From: DAIDKA01 sp035943195
GTDB taxonomy: Bacteria; Pseudomonadota; Gammaproteobacteria; Steroidobacterales; Steroidobacteraceae
Direction: 5' to 3'
Assembly (NCBI GenBank): GCA_035943195.1
Contig: DASZCK010000050.1
Location: 1-19,239 of the forward strand
DNA: 19,239 nucleotides
Shown: positions 13,297 through 19,239 of the stretch, piece after piece
How positions within the stretch are numbered: position 1 is the first letter of the stretch
Layout of the letters: each line of letters begins with the position of its first letter
The notes under the pieces: generated by a model
The model's database searches: none
What the model was told of the DNA's origin: nothing
Seen by the model: only the letters and a program-made list of their open reading frames with translations
Program-made: the position numbers and the translations under genes

Positions 13297-15255
13297 TCAT
13301 ATATCAACCGTCAGGTACAGCAGGTAGGTGCGGGATGCAAACTGCAGGAACCCGGGACTGTTGCCGATGTTCCAGATATAGACATTGAAGACGTTCTGTA
13401 GCTGCGCGCGCAGCGTCGCAGGCGCGCCGGCAATTTTGAATTGGTAGCGCGCGCCGGGGTTGACTACTGTCACCTGCGGGACGTAGGCAACGTCATCGAC
13501 CGCCGCCGGCACGCTGCTGAAGTGCATCAGGTTGAGATCCACGGACCAGGCAGGCAGATGCGGCAGCGTATAGACGGCATTGGCCAGAATCATGTTGCGC
13601 GGCTGCCCGACGGCGTCGGTGCCGATGCCCTGCGCGGCAAGATTGGAACCGGTGATCGCCACCCGACCGATCAAAGCACCGACATTGACATACAGTCCCT
13701 TGACCAGCTCACCTGCCAATGACAACTCGAGCCCCGAGGCGCGCTGGTCGCCAAGCTGCCGATCGACGTTGTTGGTGTCGAAGTTGAAATATGGGCGGTT
13801 GAGCTCGAAATAGCCCGCGATCAGACTGAGACTGGAAGAGACGGGATACCGCACTCCGCCATCGACCTGCCAGGTACGCGTGGTCGGGAGGATCGCACCG
13901 CGGTTGGCAGCTGTGCTGGGTACCGCCCCGGAATCCTCGAAGCCCTGTGTGTAGTCGGAGTAGAGCACCGCACCTCCGCGAAGGGGCACCGCCGCGGTAG
14001 CGTACATCCGGCCCGGGTCGTCGGTCAGATGCGACTGTGGGGCGCCGGGAGTCAGCACGTTCTTGTCGTAGAACTCCTTCTGCGCCCCGACTGAGATCTC
14101 ACCCCATCCCGCACGCTGCACCTCGTAGGCCGCCCCGATGCTCCACAATTGCGTATGGTCCGAGACCCGCTCGGAGTAGATGAAGTCCGGCGCTGCTATG
14201 TGGACCGGCGCTGCGATATTGGTCATTCCCGCATCCACGGCGTCCGCTCCGCCATATTTGGCCTGCGCATCGCGGCCGCGAGCAAGCAGCACCACCTTCT
14301 GTACCCATCGACCCTGGGAGAATTCCCCGGTGAGGCGTGCCTCGCCGGAGTTGGAGGCGGTACGCTGATCGGGCAAGCCGATGAGCAGGTGATCCGCGAG
14401 CCCGCTCGGCTGGGTGTTCACGAACAGGTCAGCGTAGCTGACCGGAACGTCGGACACCGAACGGAAAATGCCCGCCGCGAGAGACCAGTGCGAACTGAGC
14501 CTCGCGTGCAGGGTGCCGCCGAGATTCTCGCCCCGGAATTTACCCAGTGCCCAATACTGCCCGAGAAATTCCCGATCGATTCGCGGCGGCAGGTAGTCCC
14601 CCGCCGTGAACACGGTCGGCAGCGTTCGGGCGTTCGAAGTCTCCTGCCAATCGAAGAAGATCCTTACCGTGACATCGGAGCTGGGTTTCCACACCGGTGC
14701 GGCGCCGAAATTGGCGTATTTGGCCGTGTAGCCGGGATTCGGGCCACTGGGTGGTGGGGCACCCGTCGCGATATTCATGCCCATCGGAAGCTGCAGCTGC
14801 GTGGAGTACAAGGGCACGCTACCGTCGATGCTGATGCTCTCGTCATCGAAGGGACCCGATTCGGCAATCACGGTCGCCGTGGGTTTGCCGTCGCTGGCAT
14901 GCCGCAAATCGTAATCCACGATGCCGGTGGGGGCGGGAAATGCGTAGCCGATTTCGCTGATGCCCACGCGGATCGCCGAACCCTCGATCACCCGCTCGGT
15001 AATTCCGGCTTGCTGGTCGAAATACAGGCCGTCGATGCGCGCGTTGCCGGCCGTTTGGGGATTGAAGCCGCGGATGCCCCCGGGGTTATAGAGCCCCGTG
15101 CTTTCCAACCCGACGGTTAGCCCGAACGCATCCGCGGCGGAGACGACGGGATTGTCCGAGGCATGTTGGGCCATTGCCCGCGAGAACGGAACCATCAGGA
15201 CCAGCAGTACCCATACAATACGCGAGAGTATTTGGCGGTTCGCAAAGATCCGCAT
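13297..15255 (-). CDS. TonB-dependent outer-membrane receptor
   Basis: A 652-residue TonB-dependent receptor. Residues 1-30 (MRIFANRQILSRIVWVLLVL then MVPFSRAMAQ) form a signal peptide. The plug starts at about 35 and shows IRGFNPQTAGNARIDGLYFDQQ, the usual plug signature. The barrel has alternating beta strands such as GGVRYPVSSSLSLIAGYFELN and GLELSLAGELVKGLYVNVGAL, and the end LQNVFNVYIWNIGNSPGFLQ then YLLYLTVDI fits the receptor C-terminus (ending in Ile rather than Phe). The plug's front is short and I see no clear TonB box between the signal peptide and ESTGLYNPGG. The ATG has AAGGGA seven bases upstream. It appears to be the first gene of the minus-strand operon, 11 nt before the oxygenase start. 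Ligand unknown; siderophores and other small molecules are typical of the class. Confidence 0.92.
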   Translation of the reverse strand: MRIFANRQILSRIVWVLLVLMVPFSRAMAQHASDNPVVSAADAFGLTVGLESTGLYNPGGIRGFNPQTAGNARIDGLYFDQQAGITERVIEGSAIRVGISEIGYAFPAPTGIVDYDLRHASDGKPTATVIAESGPFDDESISIDGSVPLYSTQLQLPMGMNIATGAPPPSGPNPGYTAKYANFGAAPVWKPSSDVTVRIFFDWQETSNARTLPTVFTAGDYLPPRIDREFLGQYWALGKFRGENLGGTLHARLSSHWSLAAGIFRSVSDVPVSYADLFVNTQPSGLADHLLIGLPDQRTASNSGEARLTGEFSQGRWVQKVVLLARGRDAQAKYGGADAVDAGMTNIAAPVHIAAPDFIYSERVSDHTQLWSIGAAYEVQRAGWGEISVGAQKEFYDKNVLTPGAPQSHLTDDPGRMYATAAVPLRGGAVLYSDYTQGFEDSGAVPSTAANRGAILPTTRTWQVDGGVRYPVSSSLSLIAGYFELNRPYFNFDTNNVDRQLGDQRASGLELSLAGELVKGLYVNVGALIGRVAITGSNLAAQGIGTDAVGQPRNMILANAVYTLPHLPAWSVDLNLMHFSSVPAAVDDVAYVPQVTVVNPGARYQFKIAGAPATLRAQLQNVFNVYIWNIGNSPGFLQFASRTYLLYLTVDI

Positions 15256-15307
15256 CCGAAAATCCCTTCACCGAAGAAGTTGCATTCATAGCTTGTCGCC
15301 AATATAC

Positions 15308-15338
15308 GGTTAAATCGGCAGGACTCGAACCCTCGACC
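15308..15338 (-). other. tRNA T-arm-like fragment
   Basis: On the minus strand this reads GGTTCGAGTCC within GTCGAGGGTTCGAGTCCTGC, which is the T-loop consensus with a partly pairing stem, followed by GATTTAACC, resembling a tRNA 3' end without the final A. No D-arm, anticodon arm or matching 5' acceptor strand is seen in the 80 bases before it. It may be a decayed tRNA, an old integration-site remnant, or chance. Confidence 0.25.
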
Positions 15339-15531
15339 GCGGCAAATCCCGGTTAAGTTATTGTCGTAATCCGGCCTCGCTGACTACGGTCGCGATGGCG
15401 ACATTTGCAAAGCTCAAGCCCTGCGCCAGGTTGGGGCGACGCCCCGCCATCCCGACCCGCTCGGACTTTCCTTGGATCGATAGATGGCACCAAACAGATT
15501 GTGCACTGAAGTCGGAAGCGCTCACTCACAC

Positions 15532-15545
15532 TAGGCGCCGGCCTA
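15532..15545. other. Hairpin TAGGC-GCCG-GCCTA
   Basis: Five-bp inverted repeat with a four-base loop, 12 nt upstream of the larger hairpin in the leader of the 15597 gene. It includes the sequence GGCGCC. Possible operator half-sites or leader structure; no more can be said. Confidence 0.25.
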
Positions 15546-15556
15546 CAGACGGAAGA

Positions 15557-15584
15557 CCGCGGCGCGTACGAACATGCGCCGCGG
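15557..15584 (+). promoter_or_regulatory. Strong leader hairpin touching the 15597 ribosome binding site
   Basis: CCGCGGCGC and GCGCCGCGG are perfectly complementary 9-base arms around the ten-base loop GTACGAACAT, which could pair two further bases. The right arm ends in the first two G of the ribosome binding site GGAGGGAA (15583-15590) of the downstream gene. Formed in the mRNA it would partly mask ribosome entry, as in structure-controlled leaders. The remaining 15256-15596 gap (341 bp) holds the divergent promoters, the T-arm-like piece and a smaller hairpin; I see no other gene in it. Confidence 0.5.
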
Positions 15585-15596
15585 AGGGAACCCATA

Positions 15597-16175
15597 GTGA
15601 ACGCCCAGCAGAAAGTCTCCCCAGTGATCGATGACGACACCATCGAACTCGAATTGACCCCCGAGCAGTTGGATCACCTGTCCCAGGCAGCGGCGCAGGC
15701 GGCCGAACCGGTAGCCGCCGCCCGGATGCCCGTTGTCGCGGTACCGGAGCAAGTCCCGGCCCCGTTCTGCCCGCCGCAGCCTGTCCCGACCGCCGCTGCC
15801 CCAAGCCGCGATCGACGTTGGCAGCCGATGGCGGTGGTGAAGATAGCGGCCGCGACCAGTATTTACGTTGCCTTCGCCTGGTGGAGTGCTTCGCAGCTGG
15901 CCGCACGGCCACAGCCACCGGTCACGGCGGCGGTCCATCCGGCCATCATCCCCGGCCCCGCGGCGCCTGCTGCTCCCCCAGCGCCCGCGGTGCGTTTCGT
16001 GAACCCGTTTGACAAGACAGAAGTGTTCGAGTTTCCGGCCGGTACCACCGCGGCGGAAAGCCGCGATAAGGTCGCGCAGATACTGTTACAGCGGGCGCAG
16101 GAGCGTCAGGCTCAATTGGAGAGGGTCAAGCCTGTGGTGAACGTGCGAACTGCGAGCCTGTATCGCCCACCGTGA
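15597..16175 (+). CDS. Single-pass membrane protein with Pro/Ala-rich flanks
   Basis: A 192-residue hypothetical protein. The GTG start at 15597 is supported by GGAGGGAA at 15583-15590. An acidic cytoplasmic N-terminus (VIDDDTIELELTPEQLDHL) leads to a Pro/Val/Ala-rich linker. One membrane segment follows at about 78-97 (MAVVKIAAATSIYVAFAWWS), preceded by the basic SRDRRWQP, which favours an N-in, C-out orientation. A second Pro/Ala-rich linker leads to a short C-terminal domain: VRFVNPFDKTEVFEFPAGTT, then the charged helix ESRDKVAQILLQRAQERQAQ and LYRPP. The layout recalls proteins that span the inner membrane and reach into the periplasm, like TonB- or envelope-tether proteins, but there is no TonB-type C-terminal fold that I recognise. 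Its last 50 nt overlap the convergent transporter gene. Confidence 0.72.
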   Translation: MNAQQKVSPVIDDDTIELELTPEQLDHLSQAAAQAAEPVAAARMPVVAVPEQVPAPFCPPQPVPTAAAPSRDRRWQPMAVVKIAAATSIYVAFAWWSASQLAARPQPPVTAAVHPAIIPGPAAPAAPPAPAVRFVNPFDKTEVFEFPAGTTAAESRDKVAQILLQRAQERQAQLERVKPVVNVRTASLYRPP

Positions 16176-17031
16176 CCTCAGAGCGAGTCGCCAGCCACGA
16201 TCCGGCCAGGATGATTCCGAAAGCGATGGTTCCGACCACACCCAGGCGTTCATGGAGAAAGCCCGCTCCAAGCAATGTCGCCACGACCGGGTTGATGTAC
16301 GTAATGATGGAAGCGCGGGAGGCGCCGGCGTGGCCCACGAGGTAAAACATCAGGAGCATGGCGACGGCCGTGCACAGCACGCCGAGCACCGCGATCGACG
16401 ACAGACTTGCCGCTGATGGCAATCGCGATGGAAAAGTAAGCAACGCCGGCACGAGCAGCACCAGGCTCGCGATCGTCAGGCTCGCCGCCACCGGTCCCAG
16501 GGAGTCCATTGCCGACAGATGACGCTGGATGATGAGGGGTCCGGCAGCGTAGCCCACCGTCGCCAGCACCATACAAGCGACGCCCGCCCATCCTTGCAGA
16601 CCGGATACCGGTCCAAAACCAACCAGCGCGGCAACGCCGAGAAAGCCGGTCACCAGCCCCACAAGGCGCCGCCGTCCGAGCGGCTCGTGCACGCCGAAGA
16701 AGCGCGACAGGATCACGACCGTGAGCGGCACACCCGCAATCAGGATTCCCGCAATCGCCGAGCCGATCCAACGCTCGGCGACGGCGATGGCGGAGAATGG
16801 CACCACAAACTCCACCACTGCGAAGGCACATACCGGCGCCCAATTGCCGCGCAGGGTGGCAAGCGCACCGCGCTGCCAGGCGATTGGCAGCAGAATCAAC
16901 GCTGCCAGCGTGATCCGGCCCCAAGCGACGACGAAAGGCGGCACTTCCTCGACGGCGATGCGAATAAAGAAGTAGGGCAGGCCCCAAATCACGCCCAAGG
17001 CGCCGAAAGTCAGCCAGACCCGCCAACCCAT
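16126..17031 (-). CDS. EamA/DMT-superfamily transporter
   Basis: A 301-residue inner-membrane protein with about ten hydrophobic segments in two repeated EamA halves. The first starts WLTFGALGVIWGLPYFFIRIA and the second includes GWAGVACMVLATVGYAAGPL. The drug/metabolite transporter pattern is clear: WGxxFxxxRIA at the start, an Arg-containing second helix (AWGRITLAALILL), and GxxFLHERLG near residues 255-264, with E at the usual place in the last repeat. Such proteins export amino acids, their derivatives or other small metabolites; the substrate here is not readable. The ATG has GGGGG eight bases upstream. It is divergent from the beta-propeller gene (99-bp gap without strong promoter hexamers), and its 3' end overlaps the end of the membrane-protein gene by 50 nt. 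Confidence 0.9.
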   Translation of the reverse strand: MGWRVWLTFGALGVIWGLPYFFIRIAVEEVPPFVVAWGRITLAALILLPIAWQRGALATLRGNWAPVCAFAVVEFVVPFSAIAVAERWIGSAIAGILIAGVPLTVVILSRFFGVHEPLGRRRLVGLVTGFLGVAALVGFGPVSGLQGWAGVACMVLATVGYAAGPLIIQRHLSAMDSLGPVAASLTIASLVLLVPALLTFPSRLPSAASLSSIAVLGVLCTAVAMLLMFYLVGHAGASRASIITYINPVVATLLGAGFLHERLGVVGTIAFGIILAGSWLATRSEVTVGDTGSQFARSPQA

Positions 17032-17130
17032 CTAATCAACCCCCACGGAATCCCGCCTTTGCTGAAAAGTTCAAGGTGTCATGGTCCCCACATGCAATAG
17101 AATACCGCGCAACGATCAGGGGGTTACGGC

Positions 17131-18717
17131 ATGCGAACGATCTATAAGGCAGTTCTGACCTGCGCGGTGGCGACCGCATGTGGTTGCGCCGCGTTGTCCC
17201 AACAGGCGGATGCGCCCGGGAGTCGTGAAGCGGGTTCCAGCAGTTCGGCGCTGGGAGCCGCCAAGGATTGGCCGACCTTTGGCGGCAGCAACGCGCGGAC
17301 CAATGCCAATATGGCGGCGACCAAGATCACCGCGGCCAACGTGGGCACCATGGTGCGACAGCAGGTCACGATTTCCGCGCCGATCGATGCCGGACTCATC
17401 TATCTGGGCGCCGTGAAGGTCCACGGCGCGGCGCACGACGTATTCTTCGGCACCACCAATGTCGGGCGGACCGTGGCGATCGACGCCAACGACGGCACGG
17501 TGCTGTGGGAATACGCGTCTCCCGGTTTCAATGAACTCGCCGCGGCGACCGGAGTCCCGACCGGCTCGCGCGGACTGATCGTCAAGCAGATCACCAACTC
17601 GACACCGGTCGCGGACGCCAACCGTCAATACATTTATGCGGCGGCCGCGGACGGCAAGGTCACCAAGCTCTCCATCGCCGACGGCAAGGCCGTGTGGAGC
17701 ACTGCCGTGACGCGGGCGCCGATCCTCGAGAAACTGGATTCGCCCCTGTCGTTCGTCCAGGGGACTGTGCTGGTGCCCACTGCCGGCTACGTGGGCGATA
17801 CGCCCCCCTACCAGGGTCACATCGCGGTACTGGATGCGAAGACCGGCGCCATACGCAAGGTGTGGAACTCACTGTGCAGCGATCGCCCCGAGCTACTCGA
17901 CCCGGCGTCTTGCGCGCAGACACAGTCCGCCATCTGGGGACGTGCGGGCATCGTAATTGTACCCGGCACGGGCAATCTGCTGTTCGCCACCGGCAACGGA
18001 CCTTGGGACGGAAAGACCGCTTGGGGCGATTCAGTGATCATGCTCGACCCCAGCGCGACCAAGATACTCGGCAACTGGACGACCCCCAATAACGAGGAGC
18101 TGAACAAGAAGGATCTGGATGTGGGTTCCACGTCTCCGGTGCTGCTCGGCGACGGTTATATCGCCCAGGGTGGCAAGGACGGGACGATCCGGCTCCTGAG
18201 CATGAACGTCATCAAAGGCTCAGCGCCGCATCAGGGCGGCGACCTGCAGGTGGTGGAGGTTCCCGGCAAGGCGCAACTGCTGGCCGCTTCGGCAACCGCA
18301 AAAATCGGTGGTACGACGTACCTGTTCGCGTCCAACGGACGCGGCGGCACGACGGCCTGGACCTTTGGCGCGGACCATCAACTCAAGGAAGCCTGGAAGA
18401 GCAAGACCGGCGGCAACTCGCCGTTCTACGCTGGCGGATTGTTGTACGTCTATGACCCCGCGCCAAGGGGCGCCAAATTGCATGTCTTCGACGCAGTCAG
18501 CGGCAATTCCGTTGCCGATCTGGAGGCCGGCGGCGGACATTGGAATAGCCCAATCGTCGTGGACAATCGCATTGCCATGCCGGAAGGCGCGATCAGCGGC
18601 TTCGGCTTCGCCGGCGGGCGGCGCCCCGGCCCTCCCGGTGCGCCCGCGGCAGCGGCTCCGCCTCCGCCGCCACCCGGAATCCCGCACGGAATTGTCGATA
18701 TCTGGCGCCTGCCGTAA
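17131..18717 (+). CDS. Secreted PQQ-type beta-propeller protein
   Basis: A 528-residue exported protein with PQQ-like beta-propeller repeats. The N-terminus MRTIYKAVLTCAVATACGCA is a signal sequence; Cys17 or Cys19 could be lipidated, but neither has an ideal lipobox. Propeller blades show the W-motif style: AKDWPTFGGSNARTN, IDANDGTVLWEYASPG, LSIADGKAVWSTAV, VLDAKTGAIRKVWN, LKEAWKSKTGG. This resembles quinoprotein dehydrogenase domains or BamB-like scaffold proteins. I do not see the vicinal Cys pair or haem motif of PQQ alcohol dehydrogenases, so catalysis is unproved. A Pro/Ala-rich insert (about 497-518, including PPPPPPG) precedes the last strand HGIVDIWRLP. The ATG has AGGGGG seven bases upstream. 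A cytochrome c gene converges 27 nt away, which would suit electron transfer but is not co-transcribed. Confidence 0.82.
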   Translation: MRTIYKAVLTCAVATACGCAALSQQADAPGSREAGSSSSALGAAKDWPTFGGSNARTNANMAATKITAANVGTMVRQQVTISAPIDAGLIYLGAVKVHGAAHDVFFGTTNVGRTVAIDANDGTVLWEYASPGFNELAAATGVPTGSRGLIVKQITNSTPVADANRQYIYAAAADGKVTKLSIADGKAVWSTAVTRAPILEKLDSPLSFVQGTVLVPTAGYVGDTPPYQGHIAVLDAKTGAIRKVWNSLCSDRPELLDPASCAQTQSAIWGRAGIVIVPGTGNLLFATGNGPWDGKTAWGDSVIMLDPSATKILGNWTTPNNEELNKKDLDVGSTSPVLLGDGYIAQGGKDGTIRLLSMNVIKGSAPHQGGDLQVVEVPGKAQLLAASATAKIGGTTYLFASNGRGGTTAWTFGADHQLKEAWKSKTGGNSPFYAGGLLYVYDPAPRGAKLHVFDAVSGNSVADLEAGGGHWNSPIVVDNRIAMPEGAISGFGFAGGRRPGPPGAPAAAAPPPPPPGIPHGIVDIWRLP

Positions 18718-18744
18718 GCGCAACTTCCCGCTGCGGTGCGAGCC

Positions 18745-19137
18745 CTATTTCGCGCTGCTGCTCAGGGACTCAAAGTAGGCAATGACATTGTCGCGGTCCG
18801 ACTTGGCCGGGATCGGCAACGCCATGGTGGTGCCGGGCACCGTGTTCGCAGGATCCGTCAGGAAGCGCTCCAGCGTTTCCCGGTTCCACACCAGTTTCGA
18901 ATCCGTAAGCGCCTTGCTGTAGGCAAACCTGGCGTCGCCGACTCCCGCGGGCCGCCCGAACAGTCCGACCAGTGATGGGCCTATTTCACCGCCACCATCG
19001 CCGGCCTCGGCACTGTGACATTGCCGGCAGGTCTGCAGGAAATAGGCCTTACCAGCGGCCGCGTCCCCCGGGTCGGCTGCATAAGCAGCGCCAATCGCAA
19101 ATAGAATCAATGGCGCAATGAACATGCGAACCGACAT
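18745..19137 (-). CDS. Class I c-type cytochrome
   Basis: A 130-residue periplasmic monohaem cytochrome c. The signal peptide is about 1-20, with predicted cleavage after AAYA, before ADPGDAAAGK. CRQCH at 37-41 binds haem, with His41 the proximal ligand. IGPSLVGLFGRPAG and FAYSKAL are the conserved loops of soluble cytochrome c (cytochrome c2/c550 type). Met105 in VPGTTMALPIP is the probable axial ligand, and NVIAYFESL is the C-terminal helix. It carries electrons between periplasmic dehydrogenases or the bc1 complex and an oxidase. The ATG has AAGGAGA about five bases upstream and a credible promoter 30-60 nt further up. It converges on the beta-propeller gene. Confidence 0.95.
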   Translation of the reverse strand: MSVRMFIAPLILFAIGAAYAADPGDAAAGKAYFLQTCRQCHSAEAGDGGGEIGPSLVGLFGRPAGVGDARFAYSKALTDSKLVWNRETLERFLTDPANTVPGTTMALPIPAKSDRDNVIAYFESLSSSAK

Positions 19138-19172
19138 GAGGTCTCCTTGGATGCTGCTGCTGCGTTGCGTGG

Positions 19173-19202
19173 GTTATAGCGTCAAAGGGACCGCGCTGCC
19201 AA
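19173..19202 (-). promoter_or_regulatory. Sigma70-like promoter of the cytochrome c gene
   Basis: On the minus strand TTGGCA (19197-19202) and TATAAC (19173-19178) are separated by 18 bases, close to the TTGACA-N17-TATAAT consensus. Transcription would start near 19166, giving a leader of roughly 30 nt with AAGGAGA before the ATG at 19137. The remaining bases to 19239 hold no gene that I can support. Confidence 0.6.
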
Positions 19203-19239
19203 GGTCACAAGGACAGCAACCGACCATGCTCGGGCACTC

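Noticed and set aside
13286..13300. Oxygenase start at ATG 13300 overlapping the receptor stop as ATGA
   Set aside because: The ribosome binding site AGGGAGG lies downstream of this ATG and ideally placed for ATG 13285; the overlap start remains a minor alternative.
15256..15400. Complete tRNA gene on the minus strand
   Set aside because: Only a T-arm-like piece is present; there is no D-arm, anticodon arm or pairing acceptor strand.
19203..19239. Start of another plus-strand gene at ATG 19226
   Set aside because: Only 14 bases remain before the edge, and the nearest purine-rich stretch is too far away to judge.
1..19239. CRISPR array, insertion sequence or prophage
   Set aside because: No spaced direct repeats, transposase or integrase motifs, or terminal inverted repeats were seen on either strand.

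Overview
The window is dense, GC-rich DNA from a Gram-negative bacterium, most likely a member of the Pseudomonadota and probably a gammaproteobacterium. This rests on the TonB-dependent receptor, the lipoproteins, the periplasmic c-type cytochrome, GTG/TTG starts and the general protein style; the genus cannot be fixed from sequence alone. I see no insertion sequence, integrase, CRISPR array, rRNA or complete tRNA. Sixteen coding regions cover nearly everything. Convergent neighbours overlap or nearly touch at 4176/4179, 9164/9168 and 16126/16175.

Layout. (1) 1-2756: a PLP-dependent threonine/serine dehydratase-like gene, cut by the left edge, is divergent from an ArsR-type regulator and a group II PLP decarboxylase-like gene. 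A perfect 14-bp palindrome lies between them at the dehydratase start. (2) 2740-5879: a secreted CE15-type glucuronoyl esterase and a secreted GH35-type beta-galactosidase converge with overlapping stop codons, forming a plant-polysaccharide pair. (3) 6010-9164: a small conserved-looking protein, glmS (amino-sugar synthesis) and a pirin form a tight operon. (4) 9168-11045: a lipoprotein built of five Ig-like repeats of about 112 residues. (5) 11223-15255, minus strand: TonB-dependent receptor, CmcJ/NvfI-type oxygenase, a 21-codon ORF with a good ribosome binding site, and an NAPE-PLD/UlaG-like metallo-beta-lactamase-fold hydrolase. The gaps are 11, 27 and 26 nt. (6) 15597-17031: a single-pass membrane protein and an EamA/DMT exporter, overlapping tail to tail. 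(7) 17131-19137: a secreted PQQ-type beta-propeller protein and a class I cytochrome c, convergent.

The best candidate for something undescribed is block 5. An outer-membrane receptor, an oxygenase of a family known from fungal and actinobacterial secondary metabolism, a hydrolase and a tiny ORF share one apparent transcription unit. I infer uptake and modification or breakdown of a small molecule. The tiny ORF could be a peptide substrate, a translational leader, or just a spacer. Secondary points are the palindromic operator candidate of block 1, a 9-bp hairpin touching the ribosome binding site of the 15597 gene, and a tRNA T-arm-like fragment in the 15.3-kb intergenic region.
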